Under the pieces are notes generated by a model, which saw only the letters and a program-made list of their open reading frames with translations, was not told where the DNA came from and ran no database searches. Shown piece by piece: positions 8,351 to 17,003 of a stretch of 64,000 nucleotides of DNA. This DNA is from Fen-1359 sp963710355 (GTDB taxonomy: Bacteria > Planctomycetota > Phycisphaerae > Sedimentisphaerales > Anaerobacaceae): the NCBI GenBank assembly GCA_963710355.1, contig CAVPZU010000001.1, positions 682,001-746,000 on the forward strand, given 5' to 3'. Within the stretch, counting starts at the first letter, position 1; each line of letters begins with the position of its first letter. The position numbers and the translations under genes are program-made.

Positions 8351-9136
8351 ATGGCTGCTATGCCCGCAAACTCCTGTGCTACTCTGCGAAGCAGTCCGCC
8401 GCAGGCGGAAAGCACGAGCACTTCAAGCCGGACACCGCCAGCCCACCCAGCGAGCCTGTCCAGAAAAAAATTTACGCTGTTTAATGCCCTGCTTCTTCTC
8501 GAAACAATTCTGGTGACAGTTGCCACAATAGGGGTCATAAGACTGTTGTTTAGTCGCGGCATTGCTGACATTAACACGCAGATGATACCAGCTATTTTGA
8601 TGGCGGCGGCGTTGGTCCCAACTGCAATCAGAGGGCATAGGTTAAAACAGATTGGTCTGAATATAAATAATATCAGGTTATCCGCACGTCTACTTTTTTG
8701 GGCTTCGTTTCTAATTCTTCCCTCGGTGTTTCTTGTTCTGTGGCTGTTACAATTATGCGGATTCAGCCTGCCTTTGCAACAAATTGCCCCACAGCAGAGC
8801 CTTTCTGTCCGCTGGATAGCATATCAGTTCCTTTATGTAGCACTGCCTGAAGAAATGTTTTTCAGAGGTTATCTGCAAACCAATATCCTTACGCTGGCAA
8901 AAAGGCTGATAGACAGGCACCACGCACTCCAAAGGTCTGCGGTCGTGCTCACATCAGCACTCTGTTTTGCTGCTGCCCACGTTGTGATTCGCTCCCAAAT
9001 TACCGGAATCCTTACCTTCTTTCCGGGCTTAGTCTTCGGCTGGCTCTTTTTGCGAACAAGGTCGCTTGTTGCACCAGTCTTGTTTCACGGCCTTGCCAAC
9101 ACCTGCTATTTTCTTATCTGTATGGGGCTGGCGTAG
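8351..9136 (+). CDS. CPBP-family intramembrane glutamic protease (candidate sorting-tail processing enzyme)
   Basis: The 261-residue polytopic protein carries all three CPBP/ABI motifs: PEEMFFRGYL (EExxxR, about residue 170), CFAAAHVV (FxxxH, about 212) and HGLANTCY (HxxxN, about 248). CPBP enzymes are type II CAAX-protease-like glutamic proteases inside the membrane. Some, such as myxosortase and the MrtJ/MrtS types, cleave Cys-containing C-terminal tails. The start is 3 nt after the stop of the surface protein with such a tail, implying translational coupling and an enzyme-substrate pair. The type II secretion operon follows. The first 40 residues are low-complexity Ser/Pro/Ala and may include an upstream over-call. 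The tail-processing role is inference; the protease family is well supported. Confidence 0.8.
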   Translation: MAAMPANSCATLRSSPPQAESTSTSSRTPPAHPASLSRKKFTLFNALLLLETILVTVATIGVIRLLFSRGIADINTQMIPAILMAAALVPTAIRGHRLKQIGLNINNIRLSARLLFWASFLILPSVFLVLWLLQLCGFSLPLQQIAPQQSLSVRWIAYQFLYVALPEEMFFRGYLQTNILTLAKRLIDRHHALQRSAVVLTSALCFAAAHVVIRSQITGILTFFPGLVFGWLFLRTRSLVAPVLFHGLANTCYFLICMGLA

Positions 9137-9310
9137 CATCAAAGTATCGCATCCATCAGCGTCAGCATCACATACAGGTTCAAGGACCCATAAAAACACG
9201 TCCCGAATACTTCAATTTTAACGTTTGTGACCGCAGCCCCCTGCCAAAAGGCCGCTTAAGTGGACTGGAAAACAAGTCGATAAACAGCCGTAGGCTGAAG
9301 GTGCGTTTAG

Positions 9311-10213
9311 ATGAACAAAAAACACAAATTGCTCGTTCGTAAGATTTTGTCATTAAACAAGTTAGCGCTAGGGATTGTGCTCGCGTTTGTGACTCTAAGA
9401 ACGGTCTTTATCTTGAGACAGTCCAGCGGTTCGCTGTTACCCTATTCGGCGGTCGCTGCACCGAGTTTATCCGCAATGCAGCCGGTATCAAGGAGTCAGC
9501 TAACAATCTCGGATTATGCAGCAATCTTTGAGAAAAACATCTTCGGCAGCAGCATAGTTAAACCTGAATCAGAAGGGAATATGTACGAAGCTATGCCATC
9601 CGCCGAGGAGTTGTTGGGCCTGCAGCTAACCGGCACGGTTACTGGTAATCGTAGTGTTGCAAGAGCAATTATAAAGGACCTTAAGACAAATATGTCCGGA
9701 CTTTACAAAATCGGCGATACAGTAGGTGAAGCAACTATCGAGCGAATCGAAAAGAATAGTGTTATTCTAATCCACGATAGCCAGAGGAAGGCACTTCATC
9801 TCTATGCTAAAGTTCCGCACAGTCGCGGAGCAAATGGTGGGCAACCTGACCAGTCGTCGGCATATAAGCAGAACGTGAACGAGACTGAAACCAATACAAC
9901 CAGCAAACCTGAAGTAAAGGCGCTCGCTCGCCTCGGTAATAATATTAAAACGGTATTGAAAACGGCAACTATCGAACCGAATGAGACCGGCGGAAAGGTT
10001 GAAGGGCTTTCAATCAAAGACATTGGAAACTCTGCAATTGCAGCCGGGCTTGGATTAAAGGATGGAGACATAATCCAGGCGGTCAATGACCAAAAATTGA
10101 CCAGCGTGCAAAAAGCTTATCAGGTTCTCAAAAAGGCCAGGTCTCAATCAACGATAACAGTTAATCTGTCACGAGATGGAAAACCCGAGACGTTATCATT
10201 TCCACTTAGGTAG
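9311..10213 (+). CDS. gspC: Type II secretion protein GspC
   Basis: Three hundred residues with the GspC plan: a short cytoplasmic tail, one helix (LALGIVLAFVTLRTVFIL), then the homology-region domain (LLGLQLTGTVTGNRSVARAI, YKIGDTV, ILIHDSQRKALHLY) that contacts the secretin. A C-terminal PDZ-like domain follows (GNSAIAAGLGLKDGDIIQAV). GspC links the inner-membrane platform to GspD and helps select substrates. It opens the gspCDEFGIJKLM operon, and an AAGGTG ribosome binding site precedes the ATG. Separated by 174 bases from the CPBP protease gene. Confidence 0.9.
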   Translation: MNKKHKLLVRKILSLNKLALGIVLAFVTLRTVFILRQSSGSLLPYSAVAAPSLSAMQPVSRSQLTISDYAAIFEKNIFGSSIVKPESEGNMYEAMPSAEELLGLQLTGTVTGNRSVARAIIKDLKTNMSGLYKIGDTVGEATIERIEKNSVILIHDSQRKALHLYAKVPHSRGANGGQPDQSSAYKQNVNETETNTTSKPEVKALARLGNNIKTVLKTATIEPNETGGKVEGLSIKDIGNSAIAAGLGLKDGDIIQAVNDQKLTSVQKAYQVLKKARSQSTITVNLSRDGKPETLSFPLR

Positions 10214-10222
10214 ATAATTAAA

Positions 10223-12577
10223 ATGAAAATTTTTTGGGTATTAAAACAGATGAATATTGGAACCCCAGATACAAATAGAAAGTTGTGTCGGACCTTACCT
10301 TCCAGGCTCTCCCGGCTCTTATACACAGCGCCCCTTTTTCTGTTATTTTTTGCTGGTTGCGGTCACGAATCAGAGAACGCATCGTTGAGCCTACAGCAAA
10401 ACCAAATGCCAGGCTCATCCAGATATATTGCCTCGCCAACCTCGCCGACAAAAGATGGCAAGAGCCGCGATAAGGTAATTACGAATCTTGATAGTTTGGG
10501 GAAGACAGAGGACATTCTGTCTTTTGCTCACTCTAAGCAAACCGACAATACGGTTCTTTCAAAGGGCAGCACAGAATTGACGCAACAAATGGTGAGCTTG
10601 TTGAATCCAGCTTCCCTATCGGGTTCTGAAAAGCCAGCCCTATCTGGCGAGGAAATTTTGCCCATCACCGCCACCGTTGGGGCAACAGAGAAGCAAGAAT
10701 CTTTCGACACAGCGTTTAGACTGCCCCTGCTTGCTGATTCGAATATGGCTAATGAGCTTATATCGGTAAATTTTGACCAAATGGACATACGTACCGTCTT
10801 GAAGACCATCGGAGATATAACCGGTATTAACTTCGTTGTTGATGACGGTGTTCAGGGCACCGTAACCGTAATGTCTCCCACCAAGATACGTCTTGGAGAT
10901 ATTTATGAGTTTCTCCAGTCGATACTTGAAGTCAAAGGGTATGCCGCGGTTCCGGCAGGAAATCTGGTTAAAATAGTTCCTCGTGCCGAGGCAATCAAAC
11001 GTAACCTTATGGTCCGCACAGGCAGCGACCCTTCTGAAATACCGCAAAGCGATGCAATCGTCACTCAAATAATTCCTCTCAGGTATGCAGATGCAACCGA
11101 AGTCAGCCAGATAGTCAAGCCCCTTTTAAGTACCGGCTCACAAATAGCAACTTACCCCAAGGCAAATTCAATCGTTATCACGGATACCTCCTCAAATATA
11201 TCCCACGCAGCCAGGGTAATACAACGGCTCGACCGTATGAGGTCCGAAGAACAAGTCACGGTTATCAATCTGACTTATGCCTCTGCGGAAGTGGTCGGTG
11301 AGCAAATCATTCAAATAATGGAGAAGGGTAAATCGGTTTCTTCGCAGGCAGGCCGCAACAGGGACGTGTCTTCTGCCGAACCCCAGTTCAGAATCATTAC
11401 CGACAGAAGGACAAACTCGCTAATCGTTGTGGCGAGCAATCAGGACACCGAGACGATAAAATCGCTGGCAAAACAATTGGATATCGAAAGGCCGCGCGGA
11501 AACAATAACGTTCACGTCGTGTACTTGAAGAACGCACCGGCAAAGGAGACAGCCCAGTCACTGACGGCAGCCCTTGCAAACCTGAAAATCTCCGGCGCCA
11601 TCGATAGTGCCAATTCCCAGCAGGTTTACGTCGCCGCAGATGAAGGAACAAACGCACTAATTATAACGGCCTCTGCGCAGGATTTTGATGCAATCAACGA
11701 CATCATCGAGAAGCTCGACATAGTTCGGGAATCGGTCCTTGTCGAAATGCTCATCGTTGAGATTAGTCAGGACAGTCTCAATGAAATCGGCGTGGACTGG
11801 GCAACGCTTGACCAGGCTGTCGAAGGCGGGGTCAGGTACTTTGGAGGAACAAATTTTGGCGTGCGCGAGGGTTATGCCGCCGGCGACCTCGAGGGCCTGT
11901 CAGTTGGTGCCTGGAAGAAAAATGGCTCTAATGTAACCATTGGCGCGATTATGAACGCTCTCGATAAGATTTCCGGCGTGAACATCCTCTCTACGCCGCA
12001 CATCCTCACTTTAAACCATCAAAAGGCACAAATAATAGTCGGCGAGAATATGCCGTTTGTCACGCAGTCGAGGATAACTGAAACTGACCCGCAGACCCCG
12101 ACCGTCATAAAGACATACGAATACAAGGATGTCGGAATTACCCTCGAGATAACCCCGCATATCAGTCAGGGCGGATTAGTCAGGCTCGAAATGGATAGTC
12201 AGTTCACCAAGCTTGTTGAGACAGCCTCTACGACATCGACGTCAACATCGTCGGAGACGCCTACAACAGCCAAACGCCAGGCCCAGACAGTTGTGTCAAT
12301 GGATAACGGCTCCACTGTTGTGATAGGCGGCCTTATCCGGGATGACAAGGTGACCCTTCGCGAAAAAATTCCCATCATCGGGGATATTCCTCTGGTTGGC
12401 CAGCTCTTCAGCCTGAAAAGAGACAGTATCCAAAAGACCAACCTGCTGATATTCATAACGCCGCACATTGTCAGCTCTCAGCAGGACCTTGACAGGCTCA
12501 CCTTGCAAAAGAAGCAGCAGATGAATTCAGCCGTGACAGATATTAACGGAAAAAAAGCGGATATTAATCACAAATAG
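10223..12577 (+). CDS. gspD: Type II secretion outer-membrane secretin GspD
   Basis: This 784-residue secretin has a lipoprotein-like signal (LFLLFFAGC, Cys near residue 46). N-domains start near residue 178 (ISVNFDQMDIRTVLKTIGDI, then GINFVV), followed by repeated KH-like N1-N3 domains. The C-terminal secretin core contains VGENMPFVT, EYKDVGITLEITPHIS and VVIGGLIRDDKV, ending in LLIFITPHIV. It forms the outer-membrane pore of the type II secretion system. A Ser/Thr-rich insert (TASTTSTSTSSETPTTAKRQ) sits in the core before the final strands. The start is 9 nt after gspC. The Cys of the signal suggests a lipid anchor that could remove the need for a pilotin, which is inference. Confidence 0.93.
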   Translation: MKIFWVLKQMNIGTPDTNRKLCRTLPSRLSRLLYTAPLFLLFFAGCGHESENASLSLQQNQMPGSSRYIASPTSPTKDGKSRDKVITNLDSLGKTEDILSFAHSKQTDNTVLSKGSTELTQQMVSLLNPASLSGSEKPALSGEEILPITATVGATEKQESFDTAFRLPLLADSNMANELISVNFDQMDIRTVLKTIGDITGINFVVDDGVQGTVTVMSPTKIRLGDIYEFLQSILEVKGYAAVPAGNLVKIVPRAEAIKRNLMVRTGSDPSEIPQSDAIVTQIIPLRYADATEVSQIVKPLLSTGSQIATYPKANSIVITDTSSNISHAARVIQRLDRMRSEEQVTVINLTYASAEVVGEQIIQIMEKGKSVSSQAGRNRDVSSAEPQFRIITDRRTNSLIVVASNQDTETIKSLAKQLDIERPRGNNNVHVVYLKNAPAKETAQSLTAALANLKISGAIDSANSQQVYVAADEGTNALIITASAQDFDAINDIIEKLDIVRESVLVEMLIVEISQDSLNEIGVDWATLDQAVEGGVRYFGGTNFGVREGYAAGDLEGLSVGAWKKNGSNVTIGAIMNALDKISGVNILSTPHILTLNHQKAQIIVGENMPFVTQSRITETDPQTPTVIKTYEYKDVGITLEITPHISQGGLVRLEMDSQFTKLVETASTTSTSTSSETPTTAKRQAQTVVSMDNGSTVVIGGLIRDDKVTLREKIPIIGDIPLVGQLFSLKRDSIQKTNLLIFITPHIVSSQQDLDRLTLQKKQQMNSAVTDINGKKADINHK

Positions 12578-12595
12578 ATTCCGGGAGTGTTAATT

Positions 12596-14101
12596 GTGGG
12601 CGCATCAAGAAATGAAAAACCTGCTCCACAGATTCAAGACAATTACCTCGAGACGATATCGCCCGAGCAGCTGGACCCTGAGCTGGTCAGGAAGCTGCCC
12701 CTGGAGTTTCTCAAAAAACACAACGCTATTCCCATCACACTGGAGGGCGGCTCAGTTGCCATCGCGTTGTCCGACCCGCTCAATTTTGAGGCCTACGATT
12801 CAATATCAAACGTTTTGAAATTGACCTGCGAAAGAGTCATCTGTCCGGCTTCTGAAATCGAGCATGCTATAAGCCGCTGTTTCTACCAAAATGGAGACGT
12901 TGGCGACAATACCGAAAACACAATCAAAGATGATTCATCTTCCGGTGAGAACAAGTTTGGCAAAACATGGTTTGCACCACGCGCCGAGGACCTTCTTAGC
13001 GTCGCCAACAAGGCGCCAACTGTCAAACTTGTTAATAGAATTCTTTTCCAGGCTCTGCACAGCCGCGCCAGTGACATCCATATCGAGCCGTACGAAGACG
13101 AGGTAAGGGTACGTTTCAGGGTTGATGGGGTGTTGCATAATGTCCTTGCTCTGCCCAAGCACCAGATGAATGGACTGGCATCAAGGCTGAAAATAATGGC
13201 AAACCTCGATATCGCCGAGCAACGTCTTCCGCAGGACGGTCAAAGCCGTGTCAAAATCGGTCAGAAAGTGGTTGACATTCGAATGTCTGTGATACCAACA
13301 CTCGGCGGTGAGCGGCTAATGTTAAGGCTGCTTGAAAAAAGCAACCGAAAACTGGGCCTCGACGAGATAGGATTCTCATCACAGTTGCTGGCAAGTTTCA
13401 AAAACCTTATTAAGCTGCCTTATGGAATAATCCTGTTAACTGGTCCTACCGGTAGTGGTAAAACCACAACACTTTATGCGACCATCAACCAGCTCAATAG
13501 CGAAGTTCGCAATATCCTCACAGTGGAAGACCCGATAGAGTACCAGCTGCCCGGCGTCGGACAGATGCAGGTCAAGCCAAAGATAAACCTGACGTTTGCA
13601 AGCTGTCTGCGCCACATACTCCGCCAGGACCCGGACGTTATTATGATAGGGGAAATCCGGGACCTCGAAACGGCTGAGATTGCAATTCAGGCATCACTTA
13701 CCGGCCATTTGGTTCTTAGCACTCTGCACACAAATGACTCGACTTCCGCAGTGACCAGGCTTGTCGATATGAGAGTTGAACCCTATCTGATATCAAGCTC
13801 GGTGGTCGCTGTTATGGCCCAGCGATTAGTTCGAACTATATGTCCGAATTGCAAAAGACCTTACGATAAGCCGCAAGAGTTAGCTTTCCTCGGCAACCAG
13901 AATTTTCCGGCAGAGGCCGGCAGACAGCTCTACAAAGGTGAGGGCTGCAAAAATTGTCTGGAAACTGGCTACTTTGGAAGAACGGGGATATTTGAACTTT
14001 TAACCATTGATGACGACATTAGAGATACTCATATTGAAACGGAGCAGTTCTCATATCATAAAACAGCTTGCGGTCAAGAAAGGATTGATATCGTTGCGTG
14101 A
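12596..14101 (+). CDS. gspE: Type II secretion ATPase GspE (reading frame broken near its C-terminus)
   Basis: GspE is the cytoplasmic hexameric ATPase that drives pseudopilus assembly. Visible parts are the N1E domain (QLDPELVRKLPLEFLKKHNA, then IP), Walker A GPTGSGKTTT near residue 283, the Asp box PIEYQLPGVG, Walker B VIMIGEIRDLETA, the His box LSTLHTNDS, and a four-Cys zinc finger (CPNCKRP, then CKNC). The GTG at 12596 is chosen over the GTG at 12587 because GGGAG is 8 nt upstream. At 14027 an apparent extra A moves the frame: as written the protein ends in a nonsense tail. Skipping that base restores DDDIRDLILKRSSSHIIKQL, so the true end is 14213. Confidence 0.88.
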   Translation: MGASRNEKPAPQIQDNYLETISPEQLDPELVRKLPLEFLKKHNAIPITLEGGSVAIALSDPLNFEAYDSISNVLKLTCERVICPASEIEHAISRCFYQNGDVGDNTENTIKDDSSSGENKFGKTWFAPRAEDLLSVANKAPTVKLVNRILFQALHSRASDIHIEPYEDEVRVRFRVDGVLHNVLALPKHQMNGLASRLKIMANLDIAEQRLPQDGQSRVKIGQKVVDIRMSVIPTLGGERLMLRLLEKSNRKLGLDEIGFSSQLLASFKNLIKLPYGIILLTGPTGSGKTTTLYATINQLNSEVRNILTVEDPIEYQLPGVGQMQVKPKINLTFASCLRHILRQDPDVIMIGEIRDLETAEIAIQASLTGHLVLSTLHTNDSTSAVTRLVDMRVEPYLISSSVVAVMAQRLVRTICPNCKRPYDKPQELAFLGNQNFPAEAGRQLYKGEGCKNCLETGYFGRTGIFELLTIDDDIRDTHIETEQFSYHKTACGQERIDIVA

Positions 14102-14213
14102 GGATGGACTGCAAAAAGCACTGTCGGGTGAAACCACCCTTGAAGAGGTATACAGGGTAACACAAGACAATTCACAGTCTTGTGTGGAGGTAAGTCAAAA
14201 TGTCGACAGTTGA
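14028..14213 (+). CDS. gspE: GspE C-terminal piece (after the apparent frameshift)
   Basis: In this frame the sequence reads LILKRSSSHIIKQLAVKKGL, then REDGLQKALSGETTLEEVYR and VTQD. This is the standard GspE/PilB ending, which directly extends DDDIRD of the main frame once one base at 14027 is dropped. The corrected stop overlaps the gspF start by 14 nt, as is common in this operon. It is not an independent gene. Confidence 0.85.
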   Translation, partial: LILKRSSSHIIKQLAVKKGLISLREDGLQKALSGETTLEEVYRVTQDNSQSCVEVSQNVDS

Positions 14214-15387
14214 ATACAACCTGCTATTGAATAAACCGGCCCGGAAACAAATAATAGATAGCGGCAATAATCTGCAAACGAATGCGGATAAACCACGTTC
14301 GGCAGATATAAGCCAAAGAGTAAGTCAACGGGACGTATGCCGACTGACCCGCCAGTTGGCAATATTGCTACGGGCTGGTATGCCGCTGTTATTTGCTTTG
14401 GAGGCACTTACCGAGCAACTGCGGGAAGGTACTGAAGGGCGGTTTAACTGGTCGAGCCGCAAAGATGCATATCTTGCTGATATTATGGAAGATATCGCAA
14501 TCGCTGTTGACTCAGGAAGCAGTCTGGCTGCTGCGCTTTCCAGACACCCGGAAATCTTTCCTGATTTCTACGCAGGTATGGTAGCTGCAGGCGAAGAAAG
14601 CGGAAATCTCGAGCAGGTGCTTTTACATCTCGCAGACATGCTGGATAAAAGGTTAAACATTTCAGCCAAGGTCAAAAGTGCCCTCGCTTATCCTTCTGTG
14701 ATGGTCGTTGTTGCAGCAGGGGTTGTATTATTTTTATTGGGTTTTGTGGTGCCGGATATAACTCGTATCTTTGTTGAAAACAACCAGACCCTTCCCTGGC
14801 CGACGCAGCTTCTTATCTCGATAAGCTCTTTTGTAAAAACTTTCGCGCCATTTATGGTCGTGCTGGCTGGTATTGCCCTGTTCGCAGCTTTGGCAGCATA
14901 TAGAACAAAACAGGGAAGACTCTTCGCTGACCGCTGGAAGCTAAAGGCACCCATTTTCGGCTCTCTCTTGCTAAAACTCGAAATATCCAGAATGAGCAGG
15001 ATGCTTGGAATAATGCTTATAAGCGGAATCCCTATACTTAACGCATTGAAGATAGTAAAGAAGGTAGTCCACAACAGCCTGATAGCTGATTCGATTGACC
15101 AAATACGGGACTCGATTGGAAAAGGTGACAATATAGCAAACGCTGTAAGAAAAACGCGATTGTTCCCGCCTATTATCTGTCACATCTTGGCAACCGGTCA
15201 GATTAGCGGGGATATTGAAAAGAGCCTTTTAAGCATAGCCGATATGTATGATAACGAGATTGAAATTACCGCAAAAACACTTACTTCTCTGCTTGAGCCT
15301 GCAATACTTTTGATAATGGGAGTTATTGTGGCTTTCATAGTGTTGGCTATTCTGCTGCCTATATTTGAAATAAGTCAAGTGGTCTGA
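14200..15387 (+). CDS. gspF: Type II secretion inner-membrane platform protein GspF
   Basis: The 395-residue protein has the two repeated T2SSF domains with three membrane helices. The first has TRQLAILLRAGMPLLFALEA, FPDFYAGMVAAGEESGNLEQ and helix VMVVVAAGVVLFLLGFVVPD. The second has MSRMLGIMLISGIPILNALK and CHILATGQISGDIEKSLLSI, ending in a hydrophobic helix LLIMGVIVAFIVLAILLPIF. GspF couples GspE to GspL/M in the inner membrane. Its start lies inside the corrected gspE end. Length and motifs are normal for the family. Confidence 0.93.
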   Translation: MSTVEYNLLLNKPARKQIIDSGNNLQTNADKPRSADISQRVSQRDVCRLTRQLAILLRAGMPLLFALEALTEQLREGTEGRFNWSSRKDAYLADIMEDIAIAVDSGSSLAAALSRHPEIFPDFYAGMVAAGEESGNLEQVLLHLADMLDKRLNISAKVKSALAYPSVMVVVAAGVVLFLLGFVVPDITRIFVENNQTLPWPTQLLISISSFVKTFAPFMVVLAGIALFAALAAYRTKQGRLFADRWKLKAPIFGSLLLKLEISRMSRMLGIMLISGIPILNALKIVKKVVHNSLIADSIDQIRDSIGKGDNIANAVRKTRLFPPIICHILATGQISGDIEKSLLSIADMYDNEIEITAKTLTSLLEPAILLIMGVIVAFIVLAILLPIFEISQVV

Positions 15388-15402
15388 GAGGTGGTGACAA
15401 AA

Positions 15403-15837
15403 ATGAAAAAGGGTAAAAATTTAATCTCGGCAGGCTTTACGTTGATTGAACTTATGATAGTGGTCGTCATACTGGGTCTTTTGGCTACTGTTGTCGTGCC
15501 AAGAATGCTCAACAGACCTGAGCAGGCGAGAAGAACAAAGGCAAAAATAGATATCCGCAGCATAGAAGCAAGTTTGGCCCTTTTTAAGGCCGACACCGGA
15601 CGTTTCCCGACCACCTCCGAGGGGCTTGAATCGCTTGTCTCAAATCCGGGGATAAAAGGCTACAACGAAGATGGTTATTTAGACAAGGCACCTAAAGACC
15701 CCTGGGGCAACAGGTATATCTACGTCTGCCCGGGCGTCCACAGTAAAGACTACGACCTGAAGTCTTATGGAAAAGATGGAGAAGAAGGCGGCACCGGGGA
15801 CAATGCCGATATCGAAAGCTGGAATATCACTGAGTAA
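15403..15837 (+). CDS. gspG: Major pseudopilin GspG
   Basis: GspG is the main subunit of the type II pseudopilus. The prepilin cleavage motif AGFTLIELMIVVVILGLLAT is complete, with Glu at +5. The conserved tail PTTSEGLESLVSNP, APKDPWGNRYIYVCPG and YDLKSYGKDGEEGGTGDNAD matches GspG including the calcium-site region. The ATG at 15403 is preferred over GTG codons at 15391 and 15394 because GAGGTGG sits at proper spacing before it. It follows gspF closely. The prepilin peptidase needed to process it is not in the window. Confidence 0.93.
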   Translation: MKKGKNLISAGFTLIELMIVVVILGLLATVVVPRMLNRPEQARRTKAKIDIRSIEASLALFKADTGRFPTTSEGLESLVSNPGIKGYNEDGYLDKAPKDPWGNRYIYVCPGVHSKDYDLKSYGKDGEEGGTGDNADIESWNITE

Positions 15838-15843
15838 GATATT

Positions 15844-16293
15844 ATGACAAAACAGAATTGGAACATAGCACGACCCGCCGGCGGCGGGCTGTCAAACAGG
15901 GCGTTCACTTTAATGGAAGTGGTCATTGCCCTTGCAATTACTTCCATATCCTTGCTGGCTTTGCTCAGACTGCACCTGGTTAGCACTGTCCTTGCCGACA
16001 CAGCGGAGCTGACAAGTCAGGCTGTGCTATTAGCTGACGGAAAAATTGCGGAGGCACTGGCCGAGGACTATCCGAACTTAGGGGTAACCAGGGGTACCGT
16101 TCAGCATGGCGGCACATCATTTCAATGGCAGACTGAAGTTACGGACACATACCTTTCCCAGTTTAGCAATTTGAATCCCGATTTATCAGGAAAGGGACTT
16201 AGAAAAATATCAGTCGACATCAGGTGGAAAAACGGCCTTGCCAATAAGTATCTGAATATTTCAACTTACGTCGCAGACAGGACGCTTAAATGA
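15844..16293 (+). CDS. gspI: Minor pseudopilin GspI
   Basis: The 149-residue protein has a type III signal NRAFTLMEVVIALAITSISL with cleavage expected before the Phe. The later segment resembles GspI (AVLLADGKIAEALAEDYPN, then KISVDIRWKN). It lies between gspG and gspJ, the place of gspH/gspI in standard operons. No separate gspH is seen. The start leaves 6 nt to gspG and the stop overlaps gspJ by 4 nt (ATGA). Confidence 0.82.
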   Translation: MTKQNWNIARPAGGGLSNRAFTLMEVVIALAITSISLLALLRLHLVSTVLADTAELTSQAVLLADGKIAEALAEDYPNLGVTRGTVQHGGTSFQWQTEVTDTYLSQFSNLNPDLSGKGLRKISVDIRWKNGLANKYLNISTYVADRTLK

Positions 16294-17003
16294 AACAAAA
16301 GTCAAATAATCAAGGTTTTACACTTATTGAGATTCTGATAGCTATGGCAATGGTAGCACTTATATTTGCTATGGTGTATGGCACCAATTCTGCAATTACC
16401 AAAGCAGTTTGTGCCTACAACGCAAGGCAGGATTTGGTCCTGCCCGCAAAGAAAGTCATCGAGCAGATGGCCCGACAGATAAGATGCTCTTACGCCCCTT
16501 CAGCCAACAGTATTTCAGGCTCGACATCGCCGGCCACCCAGACAAGCAAAACCGACACTGAAAAAGGCTTTAACTATTTCAGCGGCAACTGGAACGATAA
16601 AACCGGCGATATCCTGCGACTGGTGACCACAAGCGGAAACTCCACCGGACAGTATGCGCCGTCAGGACTCTTTGAAGTCGCCTACAAACTCGACAAAGAT
16701 ACAGGCATACTCTTTTATGACCAGAGACAATTTGCTCCTGTCAGCGAAGACCTTAATGGGAATTGGCGACCCGTCGCAGAAGGTATTGACAAAATTGCTC
16801 TAAAATTCTTCGATGGCAAAACCTGGCAGCAAAGCTGGGACTGGTTCGACCAAAAACAAAGGCTGCCTGTCGCCGTAAGCATTGAAATAACCCTGCAGGG
16901 TGAACACAACATTCGATATCAGTACGAGACCGTCTCTTTCACGTGGTCTGCCCAAACCCGGCTAACAGAATCAAAACAATTAGCGACTGCGAGGAAGCAA
17001 TGA
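16290..17003 (+). CDS. gspJ: Minor pseudopilin GspJ
   Basis: The 237-residue protein starts MKQKSNNQGFTLIEILIAMA, a perfect prepilin signal. The remainder has the GspJ layout: a long alpha-1 helix with VIEQMARQIR, a Ser/Thr-rich loop, and a C-terminal beta domain with LNGNWRPVAEGIDKIALKFF and LPVAVSIEITLQ. GspJ sits at the tip of the pseudopilus with GspI and GspK. It is joined to its neighbours by 4-nt overlaps on both sides. Confidence 0.87.
   Translation: MKQKSNNQGFTLIEILIAMAMVALIFAMVYGTNSAITKAVCAYNARQDLVLPAKKVIEQMARQIRCSYAPSANSISGSTSPATQTSKTDTEKGFNYFSGNWNDKTGDILRLVTTSGNSTGQYAPSGLFEVAYKLDKDTGILFYDQRQFAPVSEDLNGNWRPVAEGIDKIALKFFDGKTWQQSWDWFDQKQRLPVAVSIEITLQGEHNIRYQYETVSFTWSAQTRLTESKQLATARKQ

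Noticed and set aside
8059..8577. Minus-strand open frame across the surface-protein tail and protease start
   Set aside because: It contains a poly-Pro run that is just the complement of the poly-Gly codons, with no independent support.
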